Part shown: piece by piece, positions 36,823-45,913 of the stretch | How the letters are laid out: every line of letters begins with the position of its first letter | Position numbering within the stretch: position 1 is the stretch's first letter | DNA from: Klebsiella pneumoniae | Lineage (GTDB): Bacteria > Pseudomonadota > Gammaproteobacteria > Enterobacterales > Enterobacteriaceae | Direction: 5' to 3' | Assembly (NCBI RefSeq): GCF_000742135.1 | Contig: NZ_KN046818.1 | Location: 2,028,600 to 2,092,599 of the forward strand | Length of the DNA: 64,000 bases | Position numbers and translations under genes: made by a program | Notes under the pieces: model-generated | Database searches by the model: none | What the model was told of the DNA's origin: nothing | The model's input: only the letters and a program-made list of their open reading frames with translations

Positions 36823-37696
36823 AGCCTTGTCAGTCGTTGCCTCCGGGTCTCACGTGCGCAGCTGCATGCCATGGCCCGTAGGTCGAAGGACTGGCAGGGT
36901 CGTCGGTGCAAGCGCAAGCCTGATGATACTGAAGCGCTGGCCCTTATCCATACCGTTATCGGCGATCTGCCCACCTATGGTTATCGTCGGGTATGGGCAC
37001 TGCTGCGCAGACAATCAGAAACTGACGACATGGCGGTGCTGAATGCCAAACGCGTATATCGCATCATGCGTCAGAATGCGTTGCTGCTTGAGCGTAAACC
37101 GGCAATAACGCCCTCGAAGCGACGCGCATACAGGGAAAGTGGCCGTTGGAGAAAGTAACCAGCGGTGGTGCTCTGACGGCTTCGGGTTCAGCTGTGATAA
37201 CGGTGAAAAACTGCGGGTCACGTTCGCGCTTGACTGCTGCGATCGCGAGGCACTTCACTGGGCGGTCACAACGGATGGCTTCGACAGTGAAACCGTACAG
37301 GACGTCATGCTGGGAACAGTGGAACGCCGCTTCGGCAGCAGCCTGCCGTCATCCCCCGTTGAGTGGCTGACGGATAACGGTTCAGCCTACCGGACTCATC
37401 AGACGCATAGGTTCGCCAGAATGGTATGACTGGAGCCTGAACATACAGCAGTAAGCAGCCCGGAAAGCAACGGGATGGCAGAGAGCTTCGTCAAAACGAT
37501 GAAGCCCGATTACATCAGCGTCATGCCAAAGCCCGACGGGTTAACAGCGGTAAAGAACCTTGCGGAGGCCTTCGAACATTAACGAATGGCATCCGCATAG
37601 TGCACTGGGATATCGTTCACCACGGGAATATCTGCGGCGGCGGACCAGTAATGGGTTAAGTGATAAAAAGTGTATGGAAATATAGGAGTCAACCCA
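36823..37696 (+). pseudogene. IS2-like element fragment, decayed insD
   Basis: The translation follows the IS2 second-frame transposase from [15 protein letters not shown], through [18 protein letters not shown] and [18 protein letters not shown], to [18 protein letters not shown]. It contains a frameshift near 37140-37150 and stops at about 37427 and 37579. The end at 37696 (ggaaatataggagtcaaccca) matches the IS2 right terminal repeat with changes. The first gene and left end are missing. The element had inserted in the insB part of the IS1-like remnant that follows. Confidence 0.82.
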
Positions 37697-38100
37697 CCCG
37701 ACGTAGCCCCTCTGCTCTTCCCTTTTTACGCAGACAATAACACCCCAGCCAGCCTTTATCCGCGAGGTTACTGACTGGGGACTGAGTTTTTTAAACGACG
37801 GAAAATGGTGTTCAGACCAATGCCGATAATGTGTGGACTGGCACGGCATCCAGAGCCATTTATAGTCATATCGATGATTTTCCTCTGGTGTGTACTGCGC
37901 TGTGAGGTTGTATAGGTGAAAGTGAGTGTCCATGGCTTACGGCACTGCCTGCAGAGATAATGCTGATGACCGGCAGTACTTTTGCCGTTACGGTCTACGC
38001 CTTCAGTCACAGCACAAGATGGCGATCCCACGTAAATGGAAGCCATAAAGCACCTCAAAAACACTATCCAACACAAAATCAATAAGTTGGTAGCACTACC
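37697..38100 (-). mobile_element. Diverged IS1-like remnant, inverted
   Basis: Read on the minus strand from 38100, this is an IS1 left end, a complete but diverged insA, and the first part of insB up to a GYVG motif at 37697, where the IS2-like right end interrupts. Its right end is lost. It still provides the outer terminus used to mobilise the unit, as shown by the 9-bp duplication abutting 38100. Confidence 0.87.
37768..38046 (-). CDS. insA: Diverged IS1 InsA
   Basis: The product is 92 residues ([20 protein letters not shown] onward), similar to the intact InsA but with many substitutions, including loss of the first CPTC zinc-ligand pair (SPSC), while CRQC remains. The A6 frameshift run is retained near 37790. 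The insB continuation is cut, so no transposase is made from this copy; an InsA-like repressor may be. Confidence 0.8.
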   Translation of the reverse strand: MASIYVGSPSCAVTEGVDRNGKSTAGHQHYLCRQCRKPWTLTFTYTTSQRSTHQRKIIDMTINGSGCRASPHIIGIGLNTIFRRLKNSVPSQ

Positions 38101-38109
38101 AAACCTCCT
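38101..38109. repeat. Target-site duplication, right copy
   Basis: The bases aaacctcct repeat those at 35844-35852. They continue into gtttaagtatccc, the original upstream sequence of uspF, so removal of the unit restores a normal uspF leader. Confidence 0.93.
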
Positions 38110-38180
38110 GTTTAAGTATCCCTTCATATTGTAAGGTATTAGGGCACGTTTTGTATCATGACCGCAGTCACACTTTGACA

Positions 38181-38393
38181 TTAACGTAGCTTGCGTTCGG
38201 GAAATTTTCCTTTGATCACCCCATCATAATACCGGCCTTTTGACACCACCTGTAAAAAATCATGAAAAATACGCGGTGGGACCCCGGTATATTGTAATGG
38301 CGGCTGGTGATAGAAATAGATTTCCAGTGTGGCGGAGGCGTCATCGTAGGCGACGGAGATAATTCGGGAAGATTTTACCGGATGGTGGTGCAT
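38181..38393 (-). CDS. KTSC-domain protein
   Basis: The product is 70 residues. The pattern [52 protein letters not shown] fits the small KTSC domain (named for a Lys-Thr-Ser-Cys motif in some members), whose function is not settled; some members fuse to lysyl-tRNA synthetase-like or nucleic-acid proteins. It lies between the uspF upstream region and ompN on the same strand. No motif suggests secretion. Confidence 0.75.
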   Translation of the reverse strand: MHHHPVKSSRIISVAYDDASATLEIYFYHQPPLQYTGVPPRIFHDFLQVVSKGRYYDGVIKGKFPERKLR

Positions 38394-38504
38394 GATGGAC
38401 GTCCTCGGGCAAGCACTGACTGGCCATGACTATATCATTAAACGGACGGCTATTTTAGTCCGCGAGATATAGCGTTTTGTTTTATCTGCAGCGAGGCGGG
38501 TGGG

Positions 38505-38530
38505 GGAAAGCCCGCCGGAACCGGCGGGCA
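38505..38530 (-). terminator. Terminator of ompN
   Basis: On the minus strand a 9-bp stem (GCCCGCCGG, CCGGCGGGC with a 2-base loop) is followed by TTTCCCC, starting 8 bases after the porin stop. A compact GC-rich hairpin consistent with intrinsic termination. Confidence 0.7.
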
Positions 38531-38536
38531 GGCGCA

Positions 38537-39658
38537 TCAGAACTGGTAAACCAGGCCCAGGGCGACGATGTTATCGGTAGAGATACCGTTGTCTTCGTAG
38601 AATTTGTCGTTACCATCCAGCAGGTTGATTTTGTAATCAACATAGGTGGACATATTACGGTTGAAGTAATAGGTCGCGCCAACGTCCATATATTTGACCA
38701 GATCTTTATCGGCATAGCGACCGTTATTGTACAGATCTTTGCCTTTGGACTGCAGGTAGGAGATGGCCGGACGCAGGCCGAAGTCGAACTGATACTGCGC
38801 GGTGACTTCGAAGTTTTGCGTTTTATTGGCCACGCCGTCATTGCCGTACGGGGTCATATTGCGGGTTTCAGAGTACATGGTCGCCAGGTAGATATCGTTG
38901 GCGTCGTACTTCAGGCCGGCGGTCCAGGCTTCCGCTTTATCGCCGCGCGCGTTGGTCTGGGTCATCTGATCGTTAGTACGGTCAGACGAGGTGTAAGCTG
39001 CCGCCGCGCTGATGCCCATGCCGAAGTCGTAGGAAGTGGAGAGGCCGAAACCATCGCCATTGTCGAAGCGAACATCGCTGTCGCTGCTGCGGTTATTGGT
39101 GCCGACGTTGATATCCTGCGCGTTCTGGCCTTCGTTTTTACCCTGATACTGCAGGGCGAAGTTCAGACCCTCCACCAGACCGAAGAAATCGCTGTTGCGG
39201 TAGGTTGCGACGCCGTTGGCGCGGCCTGCCATAAAGTTATCCGCATAGGTGTAGGAGTCGCCGCCGAACTCCGGCAGCATATCGGTCCAGCCTTCAACGT
39301 CGTACAGCACGCCGTAGTTACGACCGTAGTCGAAGGAGCCGTAATCGCCCACTTTGATACCGGCGAATGCCAGACGGGTCCACGCCTGATCGCTGGAGGT
39401 CTCGGTGTTGTTGGCCTGAACGTTATATTCCCACTGGCCATAGCCGGTAAGCATATCGTTGATCTGGGTTTCGCCTTTAAAGCCAAAACGTAAATAAGTT
39501 TGATCGCCGTCTTTTTTCGAGTCGCTGGAGAAATAATGCAGACCATCTACCTTGCCATAGAGATCTAATTTATTCCCGTCTTTATATATTTCCGCCGCAT
39601 GCGCGGCACCGGCGGCTAATAAAGCCGGAATAACGAGGGCCAGTACTTTTCTTTTCAT
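38537..39658 (-). CDS. ompN: Outer-membrane porin OmpN
   Basis: The product is 373 residues: signal peptide (cleavage after AGAAHA, residue 21), then a 16-strand general porin of the OmpC/OmpF type starting [20 protein letters not shown] and ending with the C-terminal Phe (ALGLVYQF). The constriction loop carries [10 protein letters not shown]. The location beside micC and ydbK identifies OmpN and not the major porins OmpK35 or OmpK36. OmpN is normally weakly expressed and can matter when the major porins are lost. Confidence 0.9.
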   Translation of the reverse strand: MKRKVLALVIPALLAAGAAHAAEIYKDGNKLDLYGKVDGLHYFSSDSKKDGDQTYLRFGFKGETQINDMLTGYGQWEYNVQANNTETSSDQAWTRLAFAGIKVGDYGSFDYGRNYGVLYDVEGWTDMLPEFGGDSYTYADNFMAGRANGVATYRNSDFFGLVEGLNFALQYQGKNEGQNAQDINVGTNNRSSDSDVRFDNGDGFGLSTSYDFGMGISAAAAYTSSDRTNDQMTQTNARGDKAEAWTAGLKYDANDIYLATMYSETRNMTPYGNDGVANKTQNFEVTAQYQFDFGLRPAISYLQSKGKDLYNNGRYADKDLVKYMDVGATYYFNRNMSTYVDYKINLLDGNDKFYEDNGISTDNIVALGLVYQF

Positions 39659-39880
39659 GAAGAAATTCCTTTAACTGTTTTTATGTTTTAACTTCCGGGT
39701 GGGAAGTGAACTCATGCTAAAGGAGCGGTCTGAGATCCGGTAAGACTCAATTGTTACGATATAAGTAAAATCTAAAATAAATAATACCAATGAAATGGTG
39801 ATAATTATGCTGAATGCATTTATAGATAATATACAAAATAAAAATTATACATGCCCGGGCTAATCACGTATTATTTGCGC

Positions 39881-39992
39881 GTTATATGCCTTTATTGTCA
39901 TGCCAATAATTTATTGTTGCCGTCTCATTCTGCGGAATGATGTTGTTTATCGGTAAAACGACAAGCCCGAACGTTGTGTTCGGGCTTTTTTT
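39881..39992 (+). ncRNA. micC: MicC small RNA
   Basis: The RNA lies between ompN and ydbK on the opposite strand, as in E. coli. The first 20 bases, gttatatgcctttattgtca, match the E. coli 5' end that pairs with ompC mRNA, while the middle differs. The 3' end is an intrinsic terminator: AGCCCGAAC and GTTCGGGCT stem with seven T. A TATTAT -10 element lies at 39869-39874. MicC with Hfq represses the OmpC-type porin, here presumably OmpK36. Confidence 0.92.
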
Positions 39993-40014
39993 ATGGACAA
40001 AGGTGACGGGGCGG

Positions 40015-43000
40015 TTAACCTTCGCTTGGCGATTTCTCCGCTTTGCCAGCCAGCTGGGCGAGGAAGTCATAGCGCTTCTGCAGATCGGCGGCGGCGTCTT
40101 TCCATAGCTGCTCCGCCACTTCAGGCTGCTGGGCGTTCAGGCGGCGGAAACGTTGCTCATTAAGCAGCGTCTCGGCCAGCGCGTCTGATGGCGGACGGGA
40201 ATCTAGCGCCAGCGGGATCTTGCCTTCATCTGCCCGACGCGGGTCGAAGCGGTAGAGCGGCCAGAAGCCGGTGGCGGTCAGCTGACGCATCTGGTCGTGG
40301 CTGAGCGCCAGATCGTAGCCATGCTCTTCGCAAGGGCTATAGGCGATGATCAGCGATGGCCCCGGATAGGCTTCCGCTTCCTGAATCGCTTTCACCGTCT
40401 GGTTCAGCTGCGCGCCCAGCGAAATTTGCGCCACATAAACATGACCGTACATCATCATGCTGACGCCCAGATCTTTACGCGCCTTGCGTTTGCCATGCTC
40501 GCCAAACTTAGTCACTGCTCCCAGCGGGGTGGCTTTTGACGCCTGCCCGCCGGTGTTGGAGTAACACTGGGTGTCCAGCACCAGAATATTGACGTTTTCC
40601 GTCAGGCTCAGTACATGGTCCAGGCCGCCGAAGCCGATATCGTAAGCCCAGCCGTCGCCGCCGATCAGCCAGACGGATTTCTCCACCAGTGCGTCGGCAT
40701 CGGTCAGCAGCTCTTCAGCTCCCGCCACGCCGGCCAGCGCCTGACGCAGGGCTGCCACCTGTTCGCGGCGAACTTCCGGCGTCGCCTCGGCGTGCAGCGC
40801 CGCGTTCAGCTCTGCCGGCAGTTTGTCGGCGAATTCGCTCAGCAGGCGCATCACGCGCTGGCGATGCTGGTCGACGGTCAAGCGGAAGCCGAGCCCGAAT
40901 TCGGCGTTATCCTCAAACAGCGAGTTGGCCCACGCCGGGCCGCGGCCGTTGGCGTCGGTAGTGTATGGTGTCGAGGGCAGGTTGCCGCCGTAAATGGAGG
41001 AGCAGCCGGTGGCGTTGGCAATCAGCATTCGGTCGCCGTACAGCTGGGTCAGCAGTTTGATATACGGCGTTTCGCCACAGCCCGAGCAGGCGCCGGAGTA
41101 TTCAAACAGCGGGCTGATCAGCTGTGAGGTGCGAATATCAATGCGCTCAAGTTTGCTGCGGTCGATTTCCGGCAGGTTGAGGAAGTACTCGTAATTGACC
41201 TTCTCCTCTTCCACATGCTCCAGGCGGGACATCATATTGATGGCCTTGATCTCCGGGTTCTGGCGGTCTTTTGCCGGGCACACTTCGACGCACAGGTTGC
41301 AGCCGGTGCAGTCTTCCGGGGCGACCTGCAGAACGTATTTCTGTCCGCGCATATCGCGGGATTTTACGTCCAGCGAGTGCAGACTGGCAGGGGCGTTCTC
41401 CATCTCTTCCGGGGCGACCACTTTGGCGCGGATCGCCGAGTGCGGGCAGGCGGCGACGCAGTGGTTGCACTGAGTACACAGCGCTTCCTTCCAGATGGGG
41501 ATCTCTTCGGCGATGTTGCGTTTCTCCCAGCGGGTGGTGCCCATGGGCCAGGTGCCGTCCGGCGGCAGAGCGGAAACCGGCAGCGCATCGCCGAGGCCGG
41601 CCAGCATCGCGGCGGTGACCGTTTTGACGAAATCCGGCGCGGCGTCGGAGACCACCGGCGGGCGGTTCGGACTGCTGGCGTTCACCGGCTGGAGCGGTAC
41701 TTCCGCCAGTGATTCACGGGCCAGGGCCAGCGCCTGCCAGTTGCGCTCCACCAGCTCCTGACCTTTACTGCTGTAGCTTTTGGCGATGGCTGCCTGCAGT
41801 TCCGCCAGCGCGCTATCACCCGGCAGGATCTGGGTTAAATGGAAAAAGGCCATCTGCATCACGGTATTAATGCGCGCCCCGAGGCTGCATTCGCGGGCGA
41901 TCTTTGCCGCGTTGACCACGTAAAAACGCGCTTTTTTCTGATTCAGGGTGGCCTGGACTTCCTGGGGCAGGCGGGACCAGACCTCATCGGCGCTGTACGG
42001 CGTGTTGAGCAGGAAAATGCCGCCGGGCTTCAGCCGCTCGGCCATCTGGTATTTATCGATAACCTGCAGCTGGTGGCAGCCGACGAAATCAGCCTGCGAA
42101 ATCAGATACGATGAACGAATCGGTTTTTCGCTGACCCGCAGATGCGAGACGGTGAGGCCGCCCGCTTTCTTCGAGTCATAGACAAAATAGCCCTGGGAGA
42201 ACCATGGGGTCGAGTTGCCGATGATTTTGATGTTGTTTTTGGTAGCTGACACGCTGCCGTCGCTGCCGAGGCCGTAGAACAGGGCCTCGAGCTTGGCCTC
42301 TGCCGGCAGGGTATTTTCGCCCAGCGGCAGCGACAGGTTGGTCACGTCATCATAGATCCCGACGGTAAAGCGCGGCTTCGGCTGGGCGGCCTGCAGTTCA
42401 CTGAATATCGCCAGCACGCATTCCGGACCAAACTCCTTGGAGGAGAGACCGTAGCGGCCGCCGATAGTGCGCGGTAGCGTCTCGCGCTCGCCGCGGTTAA
42501 AGGCTTCCGCCAGGGCGGTCATCACGTCGAGGTAAAGCGGTTCGGCAAGCGCGCCGGGTTCTTTGGTGCGATCCAGTACGGCAACCGCGCGGGCGCTCTC
42601 CGGCAGCGCCGCCAGCAGGTGGGCGGCGGAGAACGGGCGATAGAGGCGGACTTTTAGCACGCCGACTTTCTCGCCGCGACTCAGCAACTCATCGACCACC
42701 TCTTCGCAGGTGCCGATGGCCGAGCCCATAATGACGATCACGCGCTCTGCCTGCGGGTGGCCGTAAAACTCAAACGGTTTGTACTGACGGCCGGTGGCGG
42801 CAGCGAAGTCGTCCATCGCTTTCTCGACATGGTCATACACCGCGTCGTACCACGGATTGGTAGCTTCCCGGGACTGGAAGTAAGTGTCGGGGTTGGCCGA
42901 GGTTCCGCGGATCACCGGGTGTTCCGGGTTGAGCGCGCGCTGGCGATGCTCAGCGATCTTATCCTGCGGCAGCAGGGCGCGAATGGTGTCATCCGCCAGC

Positions 43001-43542
43001 GGGGCGATTTTGTTGATTTCGTGCGAAGTACGGAAACCATCAAAGAAATGAATAAACGGCACCCGGCTTTGCAGGGTGGCGATATGCGAGATCAGCGCGA
43101 AATCCTGCGCTTCCTGGACGCTGCTGGCGCACAGCATGGCGCACCCGGTCTGGCGGACGGCCATGACATCGGAATGGTCGCCGAAGATCGACAACGCATG
43201 GGTAGCGACAGTGCGGGCGGCGACGTGCAGCACAAACGGCATCAGCTGGCCGGCCAGTTTGTACAGCGTGGGGATCATCAGCAGCAGGCCCTGCGATGAG
43301 GTAAAGGAGGTGGAGAGGGCGCCGGTCTGCAGCGCGCCATGTACGGCGCCAATGGCACCCGCCTCCGACTGCATTTCGACCACGCGGGGAACATCGCCCC
43401 AGACGTTTTTCAGCCCATTGCCGGCCCAGGCGTCAGCCTGTTCCGCCATCGTTGAACTGGGCGTGATCGGGTAGATGGCGATAACTTCACTGGTGCGAAA
43501 CGCGACGGAAGCGACCGCGCCATTACCATCAATCGTAATCAT
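40015..43542 (-). CDS. ydbK: Pyruvate:flavodoxin/ferredoxin oxidoreductase YdbK
   Basis: The product is 1175 residues, a single-chain homodimeric enzyme. It contains the N-terminal TPP pyrimidine and transketolase-type domains, CoA-binding region, a two-[4Fe-4S] ferredoxin domain near residues 690-760 (CTQCNHCVAACPHSAI and CTGCNLCVEVCPAKD), the proximal cluster motif CSGCGETPY, and TPP motif GDGWAYDIGFGG. It converts pyruvate and CoA to acetyl-CoA and CO2, passing electrons to flavodoxin or ferredoxin, and is oxygen- and oxidant-linked in E. coli. Related NifJ lies with nif genes; the neighbours here identify YdbK. Confidence 0.93.
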   Translation of the reverse strand: MITIDGNGAVASVAFRTSEVIAIYPITPSSTMAEQADAWAGNGLKNVWGDVPRVVEMQSEAGAIGAVHGALQTGALSTSFTSSQGLLLMIPTLYKLAGQLMPFVLHVAARTVATHALSIFGDHSDVMAVRQTGCAMLCASSVQEAQDFALISHIATLQSRVPFIHFFDGFRTSHEINKIAPLADDTIRALLPQDKIAEHRQRALNPEHPVIRGTSANPDTYFQSREATNPWYDAVYDHVEKAMDDFAAATGRQYKPFEFYGHPQAERVIVIMGSAIGTCEEVVDELLSRGEKVGVLKVRLYRPFSAAHLLAALPESARAVAVLDRTKEPGALAEPLYLDVMTALAEAFNRGERETLPRTIGGRYGLSSKEFGPECVLAIFSELQAAQPKPRFTVGIYDDVTNLSLPLGENTLPAEAKLEALFYGLGSDGSVSATKNNIKIIGNSTPWFSQGYFVYDSKKAGGLTVSHLRVSEKPIRSSYLISQADFVGCHQLQVIDKYQMAERLKPGGIFLLNTPYSADEVWSRLPQEVQATLNQKKARFYVVNAAKIARECSLGARINTVMQMAFFHLTQILPGDSALAELQAAIAKSYSSKGQELVERNWQALALARESLAEVPLQPVNASSPNRPPVVSDAAPDFVKTVTAAMLAGLGDALPVSALPPDGTWPMGTTRWEKRNIAEEIPIWKEALCTQCNHCVAACPHSAIRAKVVAPEEMENAPASLHSLDVKSRDMRGQKYVLQVAPEDCTGCNLCVEVCPAKDRQNPEIKAINMMSRLEHVEEEKVNYEYFLNLPEIDRSKLERIDIRTSQLISPLFEYSGACSGCGETPYIKLLTQLYGDRMLIANATGCSSIYGGNLPSTPYTTDANGRGPAWANSLFEDNAEFGLGFRLTVDQHRQRVMRLLSEFADKLPAELNAALHAEATPEVRREQVAALRQALAGVAGAEELLTDADALVEKSVWLIGGDGWAYDIGFGGLDHVLSLTENVNILVLDTQCYSNTGGQASKATPLGAVTKFGEHGKRKARKDLGVSMMMYGHVYVAQISLGAQLNQTVKAIQEAEAYPGPSLIIAYSPCEEHGYDLALSHDQMRQLTATGFWPLYRFDPRRADEGKIPLALDSRPPSDALAETLLNEQRFRRLNAQQPEVAEQLWKDAAADLQKRYDFLAQLAGKAEKSPSEG

Positions 43543-43904
43543 ATGAAGACACCCTTACATTGCGCAAAAGAATGGACGCGTGAAACCGCGACGCGCCCTG
43601 TAATTATATAAGGGGTAGTTTAGCAAACCGCTGACCCCGCCATTTTTGCATTTGTGTCCTCAATGCGCCGGGTACCCGTGACCAGATCAATATTTTGCGT
43701 GGTTCGCGGAGAAAATGGCTGCCTGCCGGGAGATGAACCACCTGCGCCGGGCGACATGGCCGAGGCAGATCAAGCTTTAGGCGAAAATTTGCTAGAAAAT
43801 GTTAATGAGGCGCATAAATACGTACTTCCCCTCTCGACGCCGCCCGCCACGCTGCCTATTATTCTGGGGTTTGCTTTTTTAAGACGTTTCCGAGGGGAGA
43901 GAGA
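43543..43904. promoter_or_regulatory. Divergent region ydbK to ydbJ
   Basis: These 362 bases carry the start signals of both divergent genes. An open frame at 43654-43923 lacks a ribosome-binding site and is not accepted as a gene. GAGGGGAGAGAGA directly before 43905 is the ydbJ ribosome-binding site. No further named site is recognised. Confidence 0.5.
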
Positions 43905-44168
43905 ATGCGAGCTGCGATGTTAGTAGGATGTGCGGCGCTGTTGCTGTCCGCGTGCAGTAGTGAACCCGTTCAGCAGGCCACGGCGGCGCACGTCACGCCG
44001 GGAATGCGGGCGGCGATGAGCGACGCCGGTCAGGCCAACTGCGCCATGATAGGCGGCTCGTTATCGGTGGCTCGTCAGCTCGATGGTTCGGCGATTGGCA
44101 TGTGCGCGCTGCCGAACGGCAAACGCTGCAGCGAGCAGGCGCTGGCGGGCGGCAGCTGCGGCTACTAA
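43905..44168 (+). CDS. ydbJ: DUF333 lipoprotein YdbJ
   Basis: The product is 87 residues with lipobox LLSAC (Cys 17) and mature part SSEPVQQATAAHVTPGMRAA, almost identical in pattern to E. coli YdbJ. The DUF333 (haemolysin-expression-modulating-like) region carries ANCAMIGGSLSVARQLDG with conserved cysteines. Location beside hslJ and ydbK agrees. Function unknown. Confidence 0.88.
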   Translation: MRAAMLVGCAALLLSACSSEPVQQATAAHVTPGMRAAMSDAGQANCAMIGGSLSVARQLDGSAIGMCALPNGKRCSEQALAGGSCGY

Positions 44169-44173
44169 CAGCG

Positions 44174-44188
44174 GCCCCGTCGCGGGGC
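44174..44188. terminator. Short hairpin between ydbJ and hslJ
   Basis: A GCCCCG/CGGGGC stem with a TCG loop lies between the convergent ydbJ and hslJ stops. No T run follows, so termination strength is uncertain. Confidence 0.45.
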
Positions 44189-44213
44189 AGCGTCAGCGGC
44201 ACCTCAACGCCGG

Positions 44214-44654
44214 CTAGTGCATCAGGTCGGCGAGCTTATAGACCAGCGTCTGGTCGGCGGTCGCCAGCGTCAACTGGTTTTCCGTCAGATCGACCTGCGC
44301 ACCCTCGCGCAGCATCTTGTCGATCGTCGCATCCAGGGTATTGAGCTGGGCGTCGTGGCACAGCATCCGGGTCATCGCCAGCGATTTGACCTTCAGCTCG
44401 CCGTCCGACACTTTACCTTCCCCGCTAAAGCCGTTGCACATATTGCCGGATACATACATCTTGCCGGTAATAGCCATCTTCTCACCGAAGCTCAGCTCCA
44501 GCGGCCGGTCGCTGGCGTTGACCGCCTGGCCGTTGACGCTGGTCAGCACGAAACGATGATGCTGCAGCTGTTCCGCACCGGTGGACACTTTACTGTTATA
44601 GACACAGCCGGACAGCAGCATACCTGCCGCCAGAAGCGCCGCAAATTTGTTCAT
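44214..44654 (-). CDS. hslJ: Heat-shock lipoprotein HslJ (META domain)
   Basis: The product is 146 residues. ATG 44654 follows GGAG with a 6-base spacer and is preferred over GTG 44660. The lipobox is MLLSGC and the META domain shows FVLTSVNGQAV, SGNMCNGFSGEG and MTRMLCHDAQLN. HslJ is heat-inducible in E. coli and linked to novobiocin resistance. It lies downstream of ldhA on the same strand. Confidence 0.92.
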   Translation of the reverse strand: MNKFAALLAAGMLLSGCVYNSKVSTGAEQLQHHRFVLTSVNGQAVNASDRPLELSFGEKMAITGKMYVSGNMCNGFSGEGKVSDGELKVKSLAMTRMLCHDAQLNTLDATIDKMLREGAQVDLTENQLTLATADQTLVYKLADLMH

Positions 44655-44738
44655 TTTCACTCCAAAACATTCACATAACTAATAAAACCAAGCCAGTGTA
44701 ACGGTATCGCAGCGGGGATCTGTGGGGATTATCTGAAT

Positions 44739-44762
44739 GTGCTCCCCCCGGGAGAGGAGCAC
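44739..44762 (-). terminator. Hairpin downstream of ldhA
   Basis: A GTGCTCC/GGAGCAC stem with a 10-base loop starts 14 bases after the ldhA stop, upstream of hslJ. No clear T run follows, so it may attenuate and not fully terminate. Confidence 0.5.
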
Positions 44763-44776
44763 AAAAGGGAAAGGCA

Positions 44777-45766
44777 TTAGACGATGGCGTTCGGACAGGT
44801 TTCGCCGTTGGCGACCTGCTGCAGGTTACCCAGAGTGGTCTCCGAAATGCTGATCAGCGCCTCGGCGGTGAGGAACGCCTGGTGGCCGGTAAACAGCACG
44901 TTATGGCAGGCGGAGAGGCGGCGGAAGACATCGTCCTGGATCACGTCGTTGGATTTGTCTTCAAAGAACAGATCGCGTTCGTTCTCATAAACGTCCAGCC
45001 CCAGCGCGCCAATTTTCTGGTGCTTCAGGGCGTCGATGGCCGCCTGAGAGTCGATCAGGGCGCCGCGGCTGGTGTTGATCACCATCACCCCGTCTTTCAT
45101 CTGATCGAAGGCTTCGCGATTGAGAAGGTGGTAGTTTTCGTCGGTCAGCGGACAGTGCAGGGAGATCACGTCCGATTCCTTGTACAGCGTGGCGAGGTCG
45201 ACATATTCCACACCCAGCTCCAGCGCGGCGGCGCTTGGGTACGGGTCGAACGCCAGCAGGCGCATGCCGAAGCCTTTAAGGATCCGCAACATCGCTACGC
45301 CAATTTTCCCGGTGCCGATCACCCCGGCGGTTTTGCCGTACATGGTGAAGCCGGTGAGGCCTTCGAGGGAGAAATTGGCATCGCGGGTACGCTGGTAAGC
45401 GCGGTGGATGCGGCGGTTGAGCGACATCATCATGCCGATCGCATGCTCAGCGACCGCTTCCGGAGAGTAAGCTGGAACGCGCACGACGCGCAGGCCAAGC
45501 TCCTTTGCCGCCTCAAGGTCGACGTTGTTAAACCCGGCGCAGCGCAGGGCGATATATTTCACCCCGTGGGCCTTCAGCTCTTCCAGCACCGGGCGGCTGC
45601 CGTCGTCATTGACGAAGATACATACCGCTTCGCAACCGTTGGCGGTTTTGGCAGTCTTCGCTGTCAGCAGGAAATCGAAGAATTCCAGTTCAAAGCCGTA
45701 TGCATCATTAACGTGCTGCAGGTACTTTTTATCGTACTGCTTCGTACTATAAACCGCGATTTTCAT
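44777..45766 (-). CDS. ldhA: Fermentative D-lactate dehydrogenase LdhA
   Basis: The product is 329 residues, same as E. coli LdhA. The NAD site is GTGKIGVAMLRILKGFG; catalytic residues lie in the Arg of ALRCAGFNNVD, the Glu of VYENERDLFFEDK and the His of FTGHQAFLT. It reduces pyruvate to D-lactate with NADH in fermentation. Start ATG 45766 follows a GGAGAAAAG site. Confidence 0.96.
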   Translation of the reverse strand: MKIAVYSTKQYDKKYLQHVNDAYGFELEFFDFLLTAKTAKTANGCEAVCIFVNDDGSRPVLEELKAHGVKYIALRCAGFNNVDLEAAKELGLRVVRVPAYSPEAVAEHAIGMMMSLNRRIHRAYQRTRDANFSLEGLTGFTMYGKTAGVIGTGKIGVAMLRILKGFGMRLLAFDPYPSAAALELGVEYVDLATLYKESDVISLHCPLTDENYHLLNREAFDQMKDGVMVINTSRGALIDSQAAIDALKHQKIGALGLDVYENERDLFFEDKSNDVIQDDVFRRLSACHNVLFTGHQAFLTAEALISISETTLGNLQQVANGETCPNAIV

Positions 45767-45913
45767 AAGACTTTTCTCCAGTGATTATACCGTCACGGTA
45801 GCATATTTAAAATAATCGTACAATTATTAAAAAATAGTTTAATGAGAGGGTGCTAATCCTAATTCTAGAGCATATCGCGGACTTGCGGAATCTCTTTGAA
45901 AGACAAAGTTTTT

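Larger units (their letters stand above)
35853..38100. mobile_element. Composite unit with inverted IS1-type outer ends
   Basis: This 2248-bp segment starts with ggtaatgctaccaacttactgatttagtg and ends, on the other strand, with ggtagtgctaccaacttattgattttgtg; both are IS1 left ends in inverted orientation. Identical 9-bp repeats flank the whole. Contents in order: an intact IS1 (35853-36620), an AT-rich stretch without gene (36621-36822), a decayed IS2-like fragment (36823-37696) and a diverged, truncated IS1-like element (37697-38100). Lack of a duplication directly around the intact IS1 and its presence around the whole indicate transposition as one unit. Confidence 0.88.

Noticed and set aside
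38477..39493. Long + strand open frame opposite ompN
   Set aside because: It is the mirror of porin codons, has no ribosome-binding site, and the porin with signal peptide and C-terminal Phe is certain on the other strand.
40015..43542. Naming the pyruvate oxidoreductase nifJ
   Set aside because: NifJ is the same family, but the ompN-micC-ydbJ-hslJ context identifies the ydbK locus and no nif gene is near.
43654..43923. 89-codon open frame between ydbK and ydbJ
   Set aside because: No ribosome-binding site, runs into ydbJ in another frame, and shows no family resemblance.
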